DNA of 64,000 nucleotides from Apodemus sylvaticus (Eukaryota > Chordata > Mammalia > Rodentia > Muridae): positions 29,483,039-29,547,038 of the forward strand of contig NC_067488.1 in the NCBI RefSeq assembly GCF_947179515.1, given 5' to 3'. Made by a program: the position numbers and the translations under genes. The notes below the pieces were generated by a model, which saw only the letters and a program-made list of their open reading frames with translations, was not told the DNA's origin and did not search any database. Of the stretch, positions 12,501-23,500 are shown one piece after another (the stretch's first letter is position 1; every line of letters begins with the position of its first letter).

Positions 12501-12990
12501 TGGAAAGATCTCCATATCAAGGATCCATTTTCGGTTGATGGATGAGGCTGGAGCTATAGGGAGAGTTAGACAGGAAAATCTGACTTTAATCTAATTACAG
12601 CATATCTAATTTATTTCCCACTTTAATTTTGTTTATTTTGTTTTTTATTCAAAATATAACATAGCTCTTTGAGTTGGGAGATAAATGACTTTTTCTCTTT
12701 TAGCAACAGATCATTTGTGGGCAGAGGTTATAAATAGGAGGTTAGATTCTGACTCACTGTTTTCCCTGTTCATAACAGAGGTCTCCTGGGATGAACTGAG
12801 TTACTTTTTTTTTCCAGTTAGAGACAATTAATGTCTAATTATTCACTGGCTGTTATGCTAGTTTTTTTTTAGTTTTAGGAAAACACAATGGTTTCCTTTT
12901 GCGCTATATTCCTGGAAAACTGCTCATCAATAAAGTAGAATTGTCAACATCCCCAAGCAGTTGTGTGATTGATTGCAGTTTTGATTGCTT
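9591..12990. other. Intergenic, nothing identified
   Basis: No gene seen. The AT-rich section 12480-12900 has homeobox-like TAATTA motifs and no evident repeat. Confidence 0.4.
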
Positions 12991-12991
12991 T

Positions 12992-13265
12992 TATGATTTA
13001 TTTGTTCAACAAATATGCATTGATTGTCTGCTAACACAATATAAGGTATTAGAGCATCCAGTTTTTTAGGTGAAACTCTGAGTCTTAGAATAAAAGGAGT
13101 ATAGTCAGGGAAAAATGTAGTCCCCTGGTTGATTTGTTCTGGGGATAGATCATTTTTGCTTGTTTACTTATTCACTCACTGGTCCAACATTAATGTAGTC
13201 ACTGATCACACTGGGGTTTTCCACAAAGGTAATAAATAGTTCAGTTGTCGCCCTTCATTAAGAAG
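12992..13265 (-). repeat. Possible L2 LINE fragments
   Basis: Two short stretches (TTGTTCAACAAATATGCATT and TTATTCACTCACTGGTCCAA) resemble the L2 3' end on its minus strand. Diverged. Confidence 0.35.
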
Positions 13266-14077
13266 ACTGAGACACAAAGATCATCTGTCACATTCCTCGG
13301 AGCAGAGCCACAGAACTGAGTTTTCTTCTATCTACTACATGTTGCAGGGACCACACTAAGGCTACATATTGGCAACAGCCCATTATAAACATGCCAGAGT
13401 GTTACCACCTGCATGTGACCGTGGACAAGCTACAGATGAGATACTTTATTGTCTTGGCACAAGGGCTTGAGCCTAAGTTCCAGGGAAAGAGATAAGATCA
13501 GCCACCACATTAACTTAGCAAACCCCATGACTTCCTGGTCCTGTCTCTTGGGGGCACTTATTAGAATAAAAATGACAGAGTGGGACTTCTTGAGTTGTTA
13601 TATCCTTTGTATTTATATACAAAGACAGACTTGGTTAAGGGTAAATCCTCACCAGAGCTTACTGGTCTCTTCTTGTCCAGAGTAACTTGGCTCTAGGAAG
13701 CAATCATGAAATTTTTCTCTTCATCAGATGTTGCAGAGGACATGCTTCTCCTCATCCCTAGTTCAGAAATAGAGTTCGTCTCTGATACACCCAGTCAGTT
13801 GTTTTCGAGGATTTGGATAGAAGAAAAGGGAAGACCCCCAAGTTTGTCTCACTTTTAAATCATGGATGTTCATCACATACCACAACCATGCTCTCTGTGG
13901 ACACCAGAGCAGAACTGCTTTATGGTAAGGCTATCCCATCAGAGTGTGTTTCTGCCTCACGCTAAGCCCTGCTTCCTCTGTAAACTTTTTCTGTGCTTAG
14001 GGTTTGGCTCTGTGAAGAATAGCCCAAAGCTGTCCCATTCTGTTTTTTTTTTTTTTCCTGGTTTTTGTGTCTTCCCA
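13266..14077. other. Intergenic, nothing identified
   Basis: No gene or repeat recognised apart from a T-run at 14042-14056. Confidence 0.4.
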
Positions 14078-14205
14078 GTAGCATTGGACATAGTGGCACG
14101 TGACTATAATCTCAGTAATTTGGATGTTGAGGCAGGAGGATCAAGCAGGTAAGGCATTCAAAGCTACCTGGGGATATGTTGATCCTGTCTCAAGACACAA
14201 CAAAA
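14078..14205 (+). repeat. Old B1 SINE
   Basis: Diverged B1: TATAATCTCAGTAATTTGGA, then GAGGCAGGAGGATCAAGCAGG, then an A-rich end with CTGTCTCAAGACA. Confidence 0.65.
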
Positions 14206-14299
14206 AGACATCCTCGGGATCCTTTGTGGCTGGGTTCGCAGGGCAAATTAAAGACAGGATGAGTTAATGATGTTAAGAGATGTGCCTGGGCTGGTATGT

Positions 14300-14400
14300 G
14301 TTGGGATCCAAAACAGCTCTACTGTTTGTTAGCTCTGCATTTGGGGAGATGTGTTTAGTGTTTACTCATCCCTAAATCGGGAATAATGATATTAGGTAAA
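14300..14400 (+). repeat. MIR SINE fragment
   Basis: Recognisable diverged MIR core followed by a CTCAT...GGGAATAATGATA block, in MIR order. Confidence 0.5.
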
Positions 14401-14539
14401 ATGGTTGCTACGTTCTAGAGTTCCTGTTTTCTCCTTCACACCTATAGCTATGTCAGGAATCAACAATGCCTAAGAACCTTTGGTGACAGATTATGAAGTT
14501 TTTAAGGTATTCAAGATGGAGGCTTGATCACACAATTAA

Positions 14540-14874
14540 CTAAGTGCAGAGCCCAGTAAAGATCAAGAGGCAAAACCGAACCACTGCTCTGGAAACCATA
14601 TCCACCAGTAGGAGGTTGCTGAGCTTTGAGAGGAGGGGCTCAGGCCACCAGGAGGTATCATGGTAGCTGCATGTATGTTGGGGGCCCACAAGATGCAGCC
14701 CCAGGTCACTGTAGGTGCTCAGTACTTGGAATATCCTGTAGGGCACAAAACTGTTATCACGCAGCAGCTCCATGGTGACGCCCTGTACATCACTCTGACA
14801 GCATAGAGCAGCCTCATGACCAGCAGGCACTTTACTTGTCCACAGAACCTGAAGTGTTGGTTGTGGAGGTGGCC
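14540..14874 (-). pseudogene. Duplicated A1bg last exon (sixth Ig-like domain, degraded but open)
   Basis: Aligns along its length with A1bg exon 7: GPPPQPTLQVLW against GPPPKPRLEALW, GVTMELLRD against RVSMELVRE, and VGPQH against VGLQH. The AG acceptor at the matching place is retained, with a phase-1 entry, and the frame stays open to TAG at 14540. Damage is seen in the Ig core. About three residues before the second cysteine are missing, so the NYSCRY motif reads as TCSYHD, and the C-terminal strand is scrambled. No AATAAA was seen in the next 500 nt. It could serve as an alternative last exon spliced from exon 6, but a decaying exon copy is more likely. Confidence 0.75.
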
Positions 14875-15178
14875 CTAGTGCAGTGTGAGGGATAGTACGC
14901 AGATGGGGCATTTCCTGTGAGGACCTATGGAGAGCTTATTCTGGCTCCTTTTGTACTACACAGTAGGAGTCAGGCAGCTCTCGCTGTTGCCTTGTTCCTT
15001 AGGTATTTATTTAATGATGTCTGTATCTCTTCTGGGTGTTCAACCCCCAGCATCACAAGGGCTACGGATCTCCCAGGATTTGATCTGTTCCAGGGCTTTC
15101 TTGGCTCTTCAGAGAGGTGAAGAGACCTTTTAGGAAACTGCTTTTGGTAGAAGCACACAGTTCAAAGGTCTGAGGTTG
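14875..15178 (-). repeat. Duplicated A1bg intron 6 sequence next to the exon copy
   Basis: 15000-15165 resembles 17290-17460 in intron 6. Shared landmarks in the same order include a TAGGTATTTA block, an ATCACAAGGG block, a GAAGAG(T/A)CCTTT block and an AGAAGCACA block. This shows the duplication included intron, not just coding exon. Confidence 0.7.
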
Positions 15179-15330
15179 AAATGGTTGCTACCACTTAGAA
15201 TTTCTGTTTTCTCTTTCACATCTCAAGCTACATTGGGAGTCAACAACTCTAAAGAGCCTTATGTGACCTATTATCTTTTGCAGGGGTTCAAAATGGAGGT
15301 CAATGCACAGGCCCTGAATGCTTATTACAA
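15178..15330. repeat. Second copy of the 14400-14530 flank (tandem unit of about 780 bp)
   Basis: ATGGTTGCTAC, TTTCTGTTTTCTC and GGAGTCAACAA landmarks recur here and at 14400-14480 in the same order and orientation. They imply a unit of about 780 bp. No exon-like sequence follows this copy. Confidence 0.6.
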
Positions 15331-15462
15331 TTCTTGCTCTGCTTCTTCGGCTATGAGTACACCTCACTCTGTAGCCCACTGTACTTAACTAAACTCTATC
15401 TGTTCATTCATTATTAGATGTGTATATGTCGGGGGTGTGAGCAAGGTTGTGTCTATGCAAAT

Positions 15463-15618
15463 CAGAGGTTGACTTTTCAGTTTCTGAGGTAGGATGTCTC
15501 TTCCTTCTGGTCACTCTGTCCTCCATGTTAGGTGATGCTCTATTCTCCTTTCTGTCTTCCACCTCACTGTAGGAACAGAGGGATTAAAGATGCATGCCAC
15601 TAATGTAATTGCATCCTT
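15463..15618 (-). repeat. B4-type SINE (degraded)
   Basis: The minus strand carries a GCATGCATCTTTAATCCCTC start, with later blocks like the B4 right half. It abuts a (TTTA)n run. Confidence 0.4.
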
Positions 15619-15619
15619 C

Positions 15620-15622
15620 TTT

Positions 15623-15669
<47 letters not shown>

Positions 15670-15700
15670 TGTGTGTATGTATTTATTTATTTTATTGTAG
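15620..15700. repeat. (TTTA)n microsatellite
   Basis: Near-perfect ATTT repeats with one GTGTGTATGT interruption. Confidence 0.9.
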
Positions 15701-16630
15701 AGTCTATGTATCAGCTGAGGTTGTGATGCTTGTGGGGTAAGAGCTTTCTCACTACATATTTGCCCTGTCCTAGACTGTATATCCTTTAAGAACAGGAACC
15801 ATGTATTGTTCATCTTTGAAATCACCACTAACCAGATTGACCTCTCAATTATTCTGAACTTCCAATTAGAATTTGTTGGTTAAAAAAAAACAATGAAATG
15901 ATCCTTCATATTTAATTATGAGCCAGCATTTTATCACATGAGTCAGCATTTTATCATCCAAGTAGGAGGTGAAAAAAGGAAGGGCCCTCTGAACAAAGGC
16001 ACTGAAGGAACAGTGGTCACAGGGAGACACACTATTTCTGAGTTTATTGTGGGGGCCAGAAACATTGGGGGATTGGTAGGAACAAAGAGGGAGTGTGGTT
16101 TTGAGCTGAGGGTCCTGGTTCTGCCTCAGGGAGCAACCCTTCTGGTCTTAGTCTCAGGCTCCACTGAGGCCTGAAGGGAACAAAATACTGGTTCAGCTCT
16201 GAAGATGTTTTGCTGTTTTGATTTTTTCCGGTTGAGTTACTTCAGACAATAAATTGATTTAGACACACTCTGATGCCATCCATCAGATTATATTTGTAGA
16301 ACATAAAAACACAGCCAGAACTCTTCATGTAGTATTTTCTAACTTACTGCTAGGGTAGGGACAGACCCTTCCATGCTAAGATAGGCTTGGTTAGAGCTTC
16401 AAGTTGCCTGCATAGACATGTTAGAAAGAAATGCTGGGGAGCTAAGAGACAGCCAGAAAGAGGCTGGGAAGAGAAGAAGGTCTTGAGAGATGTGGGGAAA
16501 GGCCAGGCTTTTACCTTTATGTCCTTACGATCTAAACCTGAGCCTCTCCTTTTTACTGACACAGGATCCCAGGCCTGGAATAATATCCCCCTGATCTGTA
16601 GCTGCCTTAGACCCACAAATGAAAGGCGTG
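15701..16630. other. Intergenic between A1bg 3' end and exon copy
   Basis: No further exon copy or repeat recognised. Confidence 0.4.
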
Positions 16631-16654
16631 CTTTAAACAAATTTTTGCTTGACC

Positions 16655-16660
16655 TTTATT
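16655..16660 (-). terminator. A1bg: A1bg polyadenylation signal
   Basis: AATAAA on the minus strand, about 200 nt past the stop codon. It gives a short 3' UTR covering roughly 16635-16858. Confidence 0.75.
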
Positions 16661-16858
16661 AAGTCCAGAAAAAAAATGAAGCCTGTCTAAAAACCCTTTC
16701 CAAAAACACTTCCTTGTGTCTGCAATCACATTAGCTACCTAGACAAAGAAGTGGATTCATTGACTCAGCAATTTGCCACAGGGCCTTGACGAAGCTATTA
16801 GCCAGTGTACAGTTCTGGAAATATTAAGAACCAAAACCCAAACACAGCTCAGGAGAGC

Positions 16859-17151
16859 CTAATCTTCTACCATAACCTCCACAGGGTCACTGATCCCTGA
16901 TTCAAAAGTAAAGGGTGGTAGGGCGGTGTATCGGCAGCTGTAGTTGCCGACATGTTGGAGACCCACCATTGGCAGCTTCAGATAAGCTGAGGTACTTCTT
17001 GTTGAGACCATCCAGAAGGGTGTTTTAAAGCCCTCACGTACCAGCTCCATACTGACCCTAGGCACATGGCCATGGCATCTAAAGATGGCTTCACGGCCCA
17101 GATGCACCGGGCCTTTCCACAGAGCTTCCAGCCTTGGCTTGGGCGGTGGCC
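16859..17151 (-). CDS. A1bg: A1bg exon 7 (Ig-like domain 5, stop)
   Basis: 293 nt with acceptor CACACAG. It starts GPPPKPR, has the pair FRC...NYSCRY, and ends DPVEVMVED with TAG at 16861-16859. Confidence 0.95.
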
Positions 17152-20100
17152 CTGTGTGGGGAAAATGGCAATGAGGTTGTAGCATCTCCTGCCAGAGGGG
17201 TCCCTGTGTTGGATCTGCTCTGAATACTTCTGTTATGCCATCACTCTGAGTAACACAGCTCCCTCTCCTACCCTGTGCCATAAGTGGTAGTGTGGTAACA
17301 TCTGTATCTCATCTAGGTATTTAATACCCCAAATCACAAGGGTTATGGGACCTCTCAGGCCTTCGCCTGTCCCATGGGGTGTTTCAAAGGGTACCCAAAG
17401 TTTGAATGCTGTGAAGAGTCCTTTCAGAAAAGTACTTCTAGCAGAAGCACAGTTCAAAAGTGTGAAGTCAGAACCTAAGATAGGCTGAAACCTTTGTGTG
17501 GTCTCTTTCTGGATGACTTCTGATCCAATAACTTCAAGATCTCTATAGTTCGGTAAAATTGTATATTAACTCAAAGGTAGTCAATGGTATGAGCAGCTCT
17601 GAGATACATGTATCACTGGAAAACTGAGGCATGGTCATGTGTATTTGAACACACACAAAACCCCTTGGATCCTAATAACATTACAAAAACATTGGGCCAG
17701 CTGCCTTTCAGCTATGGGAAACAAACCAGATTTCCATGTTTCACACCTGGGGAAGGTCTCCTCAAGGTTCTTAAAAGCCCAACACTTCATGAAGGAATAG
17801 GATCCGGAGAGGATGGCTCCTCACAGATCACAGCCCAGGAACACTGGTCCCTAAGTGAGTAACCCTCTGTTCCTCCCATCCTCGTGGCCACTTTCAACTC
17901 ACCGTTCACCTGCAGCTCCAAGGGCTCACTGGAAACAGATCCGGAGAAGGGCGGTGCCTGGTCCATATAGATACAACTATAGTTGCCAGAGTCTATCGTT
18001 GAGATATTGTGCAGCTCGAAGACAGCTTCGGTCCCAGACGAATTCAGCATTTGCACCACAACTAAATCCGGTTGGCCCTGGCGTTGCAGGCCAAAGCGCA
18101 GGCCGGTCTTGGGTGCAGTACATCGAAGCTGCACCATTGACCCAGGCTCGAGGTTCTGACTTGATGGCTCTGCAGTGAGTACTGGGGCTGGTAGTGACCC
18201 TGTGAAGAATCACAGCCTTGGCTTAGCCTGAAGACATGGCCTAGTTAAATGCTCTGCTTAAAGTGACCTCCCTACTCCCACTCTGGCCTGCTTCTGAAGG
18301 GTATCAAGAAACAGCATTGCTTAATACTGTGCCATCCATCCCCTCAACATCCCAGCCTAGCCAGGCTCTCAGCAGCCAGCAAGCCCAGCTGATCCCTGCT
18401 GGGATACACTGAGAGGTGGAGGCCCATTGATGTCTAGACCAGACTTTTTTGGTGACCCAATTCTTTCCAAGGCTCAAGGCTGCTGTATTAATTGTTCTAC
18501 TTAAAGCTTGGTAAACTGAGGCTAAGTGGGTAATATATGTTCATATATGGAGGTTCTGTTTTGGGATCCCCATTCTGCTCACTTCAGACCACCATCTTTG
18601 CCTTTCAACAGGTCACCCCCCACACACACACACACACCATTAGGAGGCTCACCATCACTCCACATAAGCTCGATGGGCTTGCTATCCTCCGACCAAACGT
18701 GCATGTATTTGTGCATACGGTAGCGACAGGTAAAAGGACCTTGGTTATCCAATTCCTTCAAATTCACATAGTACACGATAGCATCTCTGGTGGGGTTGAA
18801 CCCATGAATTTTCAGCACCTTCCCCCCTTGCCTGAGTTGGAATTCAGCTGCGTTCCGAGGAGCTTTGCAGGCAAGGGTCTCAAATGTCTTCTGGGGGTGG
18901 ATCATTATGTAATTTCCCATTAAACACAGAATGGGTGGAGCCTGTGTGGCTGCATGACAGGGAAGAGCACTGAGTGAGGAGTGCAGGACACTCTGCTTTG
19001 TAGGGTCCCCCCTAGAACTTGCCTCTGTCTAGCCCCCAAACCTCAGACCTTCAGTGACAGCTCAGGAGCAACTGGCTTATCTTTGGACACTATGTGTTAG
19101 GATTTACACCAAGCTTTTCAGTATTGGGGTTTAACACTCACCAAACATCTTGATGGTCACAATAGCACTGGGCTCAGAGGGTTCCCCTGCTGCATGGGTT
19201 AGGTAGCTGCAGCTGTAGTTGCCAGGCTTGTAGATGAGAAAGCCAGCTGTTCCCTTGTGCTGGACATCAGGTTTCTGGAAACCATCTACTCCTTCCTGCC
19301 TCAGCAGGTAGGTTACACCCCGCATTGCAACCTGGCACATCACATATACAGGCAGGCCACCAGGTGTGATCCAGGAGACCGGATCAGCGTGAGCTGAGGG
19401 TGGAGGCAAGGGCTCTGTGGATGGGGGAGGGAACATTGGTGAGTGTTTCGGTCTTATTGCCAGAGACCCTACGAGTTTGGACTCCAGATTCAGAAAATAG
19501 AAAGGAGTTAGGGCCAGCAAGGAGTTGGGGGGGGGGTAGAGCAAGAGAAAGGGTGCAGAATTCTACTCTGTGCCAGGTGGGTCCCAAGAACTCTGTGGAA
19601 CTCACTATTTACAAGCCTCTGGGGACCGAATAAATGTCTCTCCTTGACAGAGGGTTGAACTGAGGCTAAGAGATAGCAGGTCACAAGGATGGAAGCTTCT
19701 CCATCTAGTTCCCCCCCATTGCCCCCTAACCCCATTACCGCCCTGCTTACGTTTCCCTGTCACCTCCACAGCATTGCTTAGCATTGTCCACTTGTTCAGC
19801 GCTGGCAGGTGAATGTCAACAGGGGGTTCCACGCCACATCGGCAGCGGTAGATGCCACTGTTGTTACTTGTAATGGCTCCCAGGGAAAAGTGGTAGGACA
19901 GCACCGGTGTCTCAAGTTGGACTTGATTTAGGAACCACCCATTCTGGATCAGCTGGAAGACCTTAGTAGGCAAGTCAATCACACAGACCAGTGTCAGATT
20001 TGCCCAGGGTTCCATCAGGGACTGAGGCTCTGCCCATAGTTCAGGTTCACTGCTAGAATCTGAAAGGCAAAGGAGCCAGGGTTAGCTTGCAGCTATTAGA

Positions 20101-20313
20101 AAAATGGGGTTTCCCCATAACCTATGGGTTCATAGGCCATGGTTCCTAGGCCTTATTGCTGAACTTACCGAGAAATAGAGCATTTCCTGGGCCCAGAGTG
20201 ACACCTGTAGAGACAGAGTGTGTGACTCTCTATTCATACTATACCTGCCCACAAAGTTCTAGATCTCAGGATATCTCACCCCAGAGTAGTAGTGCAGTAG
20301 CCAGCAGAGACAT
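16859..20313 (-). CDS. A1bg: A1bg, alpha-1-B glycoprotein (7 coding exons, intact)
   Basis: Secreted plasma glycoprotein of the immunoglobulin superfamily, made mainly in liver. Family members bind CRISP proteins, and opossum relatives (oprin, DM43) neutralise snake-venom metalloproteinases. Coding exons on the minus strand: 20280-20313, 20169-20204, 19751-20059, 19142-19414, 18653-18949, 17903-18199 and 16859-17151. They sum to 1539 nt, giving 512 residues plus TAG. All donors are GT, all acceptors AG, and every intron is in phase 1. Layout: signal peptide about 1-20, then Ig-like domains at about 24-126, 127-217, 218-316, 317-415 and 416-512. Each domain has its cysteine pair, for example C49/C96 in domain 1. 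N-glycosylation sequons include N44 and N89, plus NYS in domains 2, 4 and 5. The start was chosen for its signal peptide, its A at -3 and the matching splice phase. The length equals what I remember for mouse A1BG. No frameshift or stop was seen. Identification rests on recognising the protein, not on a database search. Confidence 0.95.
17903..18199 (-). CDS. A1bg: A1bg exon 6 (Ig-like domain 4)
   Basis: 297 nt with acceptor TTCACAG and donor GTGAGT. Contains LRC...NYSC, sequons NSS and NIS, and the end LELQVNG. It is phase-symmetric, so it could splice to either the true last exon or the downstream duplicate. Confidence 0.95.
18653..18949 (-). CDS. A1bg: A1bg exon 5 (Ig-like domain 3)
   Basis: 297 nt with acceptor ATGCAG and donor GTGAGC. 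Contains the cysteine pair LAC...FTCRY and a domain end reading PIELMWSD. The intron next to the donor holds a short (CA)n run at about 18619-18638. Confidence 0.95.
19142..19414 (-). CDS. A1bg: A1bg exon 4 (Ig-like domain 2)
   Basis: 273 nt with acceptor CCACAG and donor GTGAG. It encodes a proline-rich linker, then a domain with VMC and the GNYSCSY motif, ending VTIKMF. The split first codon reads Q in the spliced protein. Confidence 0.95.
19751..20059 (-). CDS. A1bg: A1bg exon 3 (Ig-like domain 1)
   Basis: 309 nt with acceptor TTTCAG and donor GTAAGC. It carries the cysteine pair LVC...YRC and sequons NLT and NNS. It ends in VEVTGK at the linker to domain 2. Confidence 0.95.
20169..20204 (-). 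CDS. A1bg: A1bg exon 2 (36-nt mini-exon, end of signal peptide)
   Basis: Encodes GVTLGPGNALFL, read with the split codon from exon 1. The acceptor is CTACAG and the donor GTAAG. The tiny exon completes the signal peptide, with likely cleavage after GNA. It is symmetric in phase (1-1). Confidence 0.92.
20280..20313 (-). CDS. A1bg: A1bg exon 1 (signal peptide start)
   Basis: Begins MSLLATALLLW, a typical hydrophobic signal sequence. The ATG is at 20313-20311 in a good context (ACC just before it). The exon ends in phase 1 at 20280, followed by GTGAG. Confidence 0.93.
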
Positions 20314-20540
20314 GGTGGGTCTTCAGCTCAGCAGGAGTGTCTGTAGGGAGCATCTGCTGTGGCAAATTAATCGGAGGCACTGACCTTGTACTTTGTTTGG
20401 TCTTCCTGGAAAGTAGGGGCAGAGAGACAGCTGCTTGGCATGGGGACAGTGAGGATTCAGCAATAATGCTAATCAATAATAATGCGTAATTATCAAGACA
20501 AACTGATAATAACAGTAAAATCCTCTTATCCTGTCCTGAC
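20314..20540 (-). promoter_or_regulatory. A1bg: A1bg 5' UTR and proximal promoter
   Basis: Direct reading shows a perfect STAT GAS motif (TTCCTGGAA, 20403-20411), a perfect Onecut/HNF6 match (TAATCAATAA, 20470-20479), an NFI half-site (TTGGC, 20435-20439) and a FOXA-like TGTTTG next to the GAS. No clear TATA box is seen, and the transcription start is not fixed. From memory, published work on the rat gene describes female-biased, growth-hormone-dependent liver expression using HNF6, NFI and STAT5. The motif set fits that, but its function here is inferred. Confidence 0.6.
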
Positions 20541-23500
20541 AAGAGGCAGGAGTCAGCAGGCGCCAGAACGGAGATGTAGCCCTCAGTGGGTACACTCAGT
20601 CACTGACCCACGTGGCCACTCTCACCCAAAGAATGCATCGTCCTTTATTACTTTGGAAGGTTACAGAGAAGCTGGCTGTTCTTGCTGCTCTGTAGATTTC
20701 TAGGAGACAGGATGGAGTAAGCACTTGGGAAGGGACTGTAAGGCCTAATATTTGTCAATGGACCCTTCTGGTTCTCCAGCAAAGCCTCCTCCAAAGGAAC
20801 TGACAGTGTGACTCCTAGCTGGCCATGACTTCCTATTTCCACGTGTCCTCAACTGAGCATGGCTGGCATTGCCACTCTAAGACACTTCAGCCTGCGTGAC
20901 ACTTGATGGAGGCTTAATTCTGCACTCCTTTCTCCTTCCAGAAATATCTTGTTAAATCACTGTCCTCCTTTCAAGTGATGATATCTAAAGGACAGCTGAA
21001 ACTCAGCATTGGTTTGACTCGCACCCATCACAATGGGATTTTCTAAGCTGGGCTTATTTTCCCTGGTGTTTGAACCTGGTGCCTCAAATCATGATTGAAG
21101 CCTCTGCAGTTTTAGATTTTAGGGTTTTTTTCCTAAATATTTTTGCCATTTTTGTTATTTTAAAGCTACGCATTTCTTTCTCTCTGGTTTCTAATATCTC
21201 TCCTCAGATTCTCTTGTCCATTCTTTAGAATTATCAAGTAGGAAACACCCCATACTTTTATTAATATATGTCCTTATCTCATGAGGACCCCAACACATCC
21301 TAAAATCCACATAGCAGAAAAATCAAAATTCAAGTGAAAGAAAATAATGAACTTTTTCCTGCATACTGTCCATTTCCTCTATTTTATTTAGAGAACCTGA
21401 TATGTAAAGGTACCACCAGACTTACAATCTGATAAAAATACATTAATATGAATTTTCTATCACAGCAATGAATTTTCTATCAGTTTTGCCTTCAGAATCA
21501 GTTTTTTTTTTGCCATCATTACATGAAAAACAAGTTGGAAAATTTTAATAAAATTAATTTACTTCCTCTGTTTCTGGGGGAGTAGCAAAAATATCTTGAT
21601 ACTTTCAGAAGAGGAGACAGTAAAGTTGCAAAGGTAAGTGGGTAATTGTTGGGTTTTGTTAAGTGTTCACGGATATGTCAGGTAATCCCACCAAGAAGGA
21701 AAAGTGAATCAGAAATCATGCTCCCACAGTACCATTCTAAGAGGACTTCAACCTGTTCTTCCCTCTGGGAGAAGTGCACATGGCTCAAGTTAGGACAGAC
21801 TGATGCCTCTTCCCTATTCCTTCCCAAAGATTCCAAGAAAGATCTATTCAGTGAGCCAAGGGGCTATGACAAATCAGATATTGGCACACACAGTGGGACC
21901 AGTACTAATTGCTGGCTTTCAGGAATGAAGACAGTATATCATGTTTCCATACACCTGTGAGTTTGAAACAGCAGAAAGGTATTCTCCAGAGTTCTAGATA
22001 TCTGAAATATATGAAATCAAGGGGTTTGGAAGGTCCTTGCATGGTTTTAGGACTTTGGGGATGTTGGGAATCTTTGGCAATGCTTAGCTTGCACGTACAT
22101 CACTTTGTTGTTTGAATCTTTTCTTGGTATCTCTTTTCTTCTCTTTGACTAAATTTCTCTCTTTCTATGAGCATACCAGTACCTGGCTTAGGTTCCATTT
22201 GAACCCACTATTGAAGGTGTCTGTAAAAACACTATTTCTCTTTCGGGTCACAGTCATAGCTACGAGGATTAGAAGTAGGACATATGGAGAGCAGAGGTCA
22301 AGGTGTAACAGCTGACTAGGGAGTTGAAGAAGATGGGACTGGACAGACTCTAAGAATGGACCTGATGTTAAGGGTCTCTTGGGTCACAGATGATAAAACA
22401 AGTTTCTCAAATTTCTAGTATGCACATGGGATGTCTTTTCTCTCTATGTGAGAAATTGTCCCCAAAGAATGCTGCCTTGGATTGGTGCATTGGAGAGAGT
22501 AAGACACTTGTCACTAACTATAATATTGAAGGGTACTCCAGCTTACTTTAAAAGTATCATATACAAAACTCAGAAAGCAGAGACAGGTGCATTACTGTGG
22601 GTTGGAGGCCAGTCATTGAGAGTTTCAAGTCAGCCATCCAGAACTACATGGTGAGATGTCTCAAAAATAATACTACTTCTTTGTCTCTGTATGCATCAAG
22701 GGGAGCTTTGATAGTCTGATCCACCTCTGAAATTTGATATTTTTGATCTATCCCTATAATTCGGAACTGACCACCCCAGTATTCCCTTCCCACACTTTGC
22801 CTTCTGTTTATCAAACAACATATTTTTCATGTTCTCCCTTTTCCATCACAAATGATGTACAGATAAACAATTATTTACTGAGTCGTGCTTATATTCCTAA
22901 GTACCACAACATTAATAACTAAAGCAAGGTGGAGCCATGCATGAGCCATTGTCCTTTAAAGTATTTATATGTAGTCACTTACTTTAGCCTGCCGAAGGCC
23001 TTTGGAAGAGATGCTCCCCATTATTCAATAAAATGATCCAATGCTAGAAGGAACCATATGTGATTCTGTTGAATCCCTAAGTTTTAGTTCCCACATACCC
23101 TGCCTAGCCAGAGGTTCTGAGCTCTACCTTCTAGTAGAAGTCCTTTGGAGGGGGCAGAAGACCTGTAGACTGGCAAGAGAAACAATGCTCATTCCAAATA
23201 TTTAGTTTATTATCTACACCATGGAGTCTATGTCAGCAGAAGCCAGAGTTGTCTACAGTACCTCGGATCTTACTCTCCATGTTCCCTCAAGACCTTCTCC
23301 CATGGGAAACTCTAGGTCACAGTATATGTAACTGTCCTCATTCTCACACCATGACCCTACTTATCTGTGTGTGTTCTGGGCTGAGTCCATCCTTGGCCCA
23401 AGGTAAATGCAATGTTTCCTAACTTTCTCTAGTTTACTCCTTCCTGCTTTGTAGGTTTGGCTTTCAAACACTTTTCAGAATTTATTTACAACTCAATTGG

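Noticed and set aside
16387..16662. 91-residue plus-strand frame beside the A1bg 3' end
   Set aside because: Antisense to the A1bg downstream region with no recognised domain. A noncoding antisense RNA cannot be judged from sequence alone.
18537..18923. 128-residue plus-strand frame
   Set aside because: It is the reverse complement of A1bg exon 5 and its intron.
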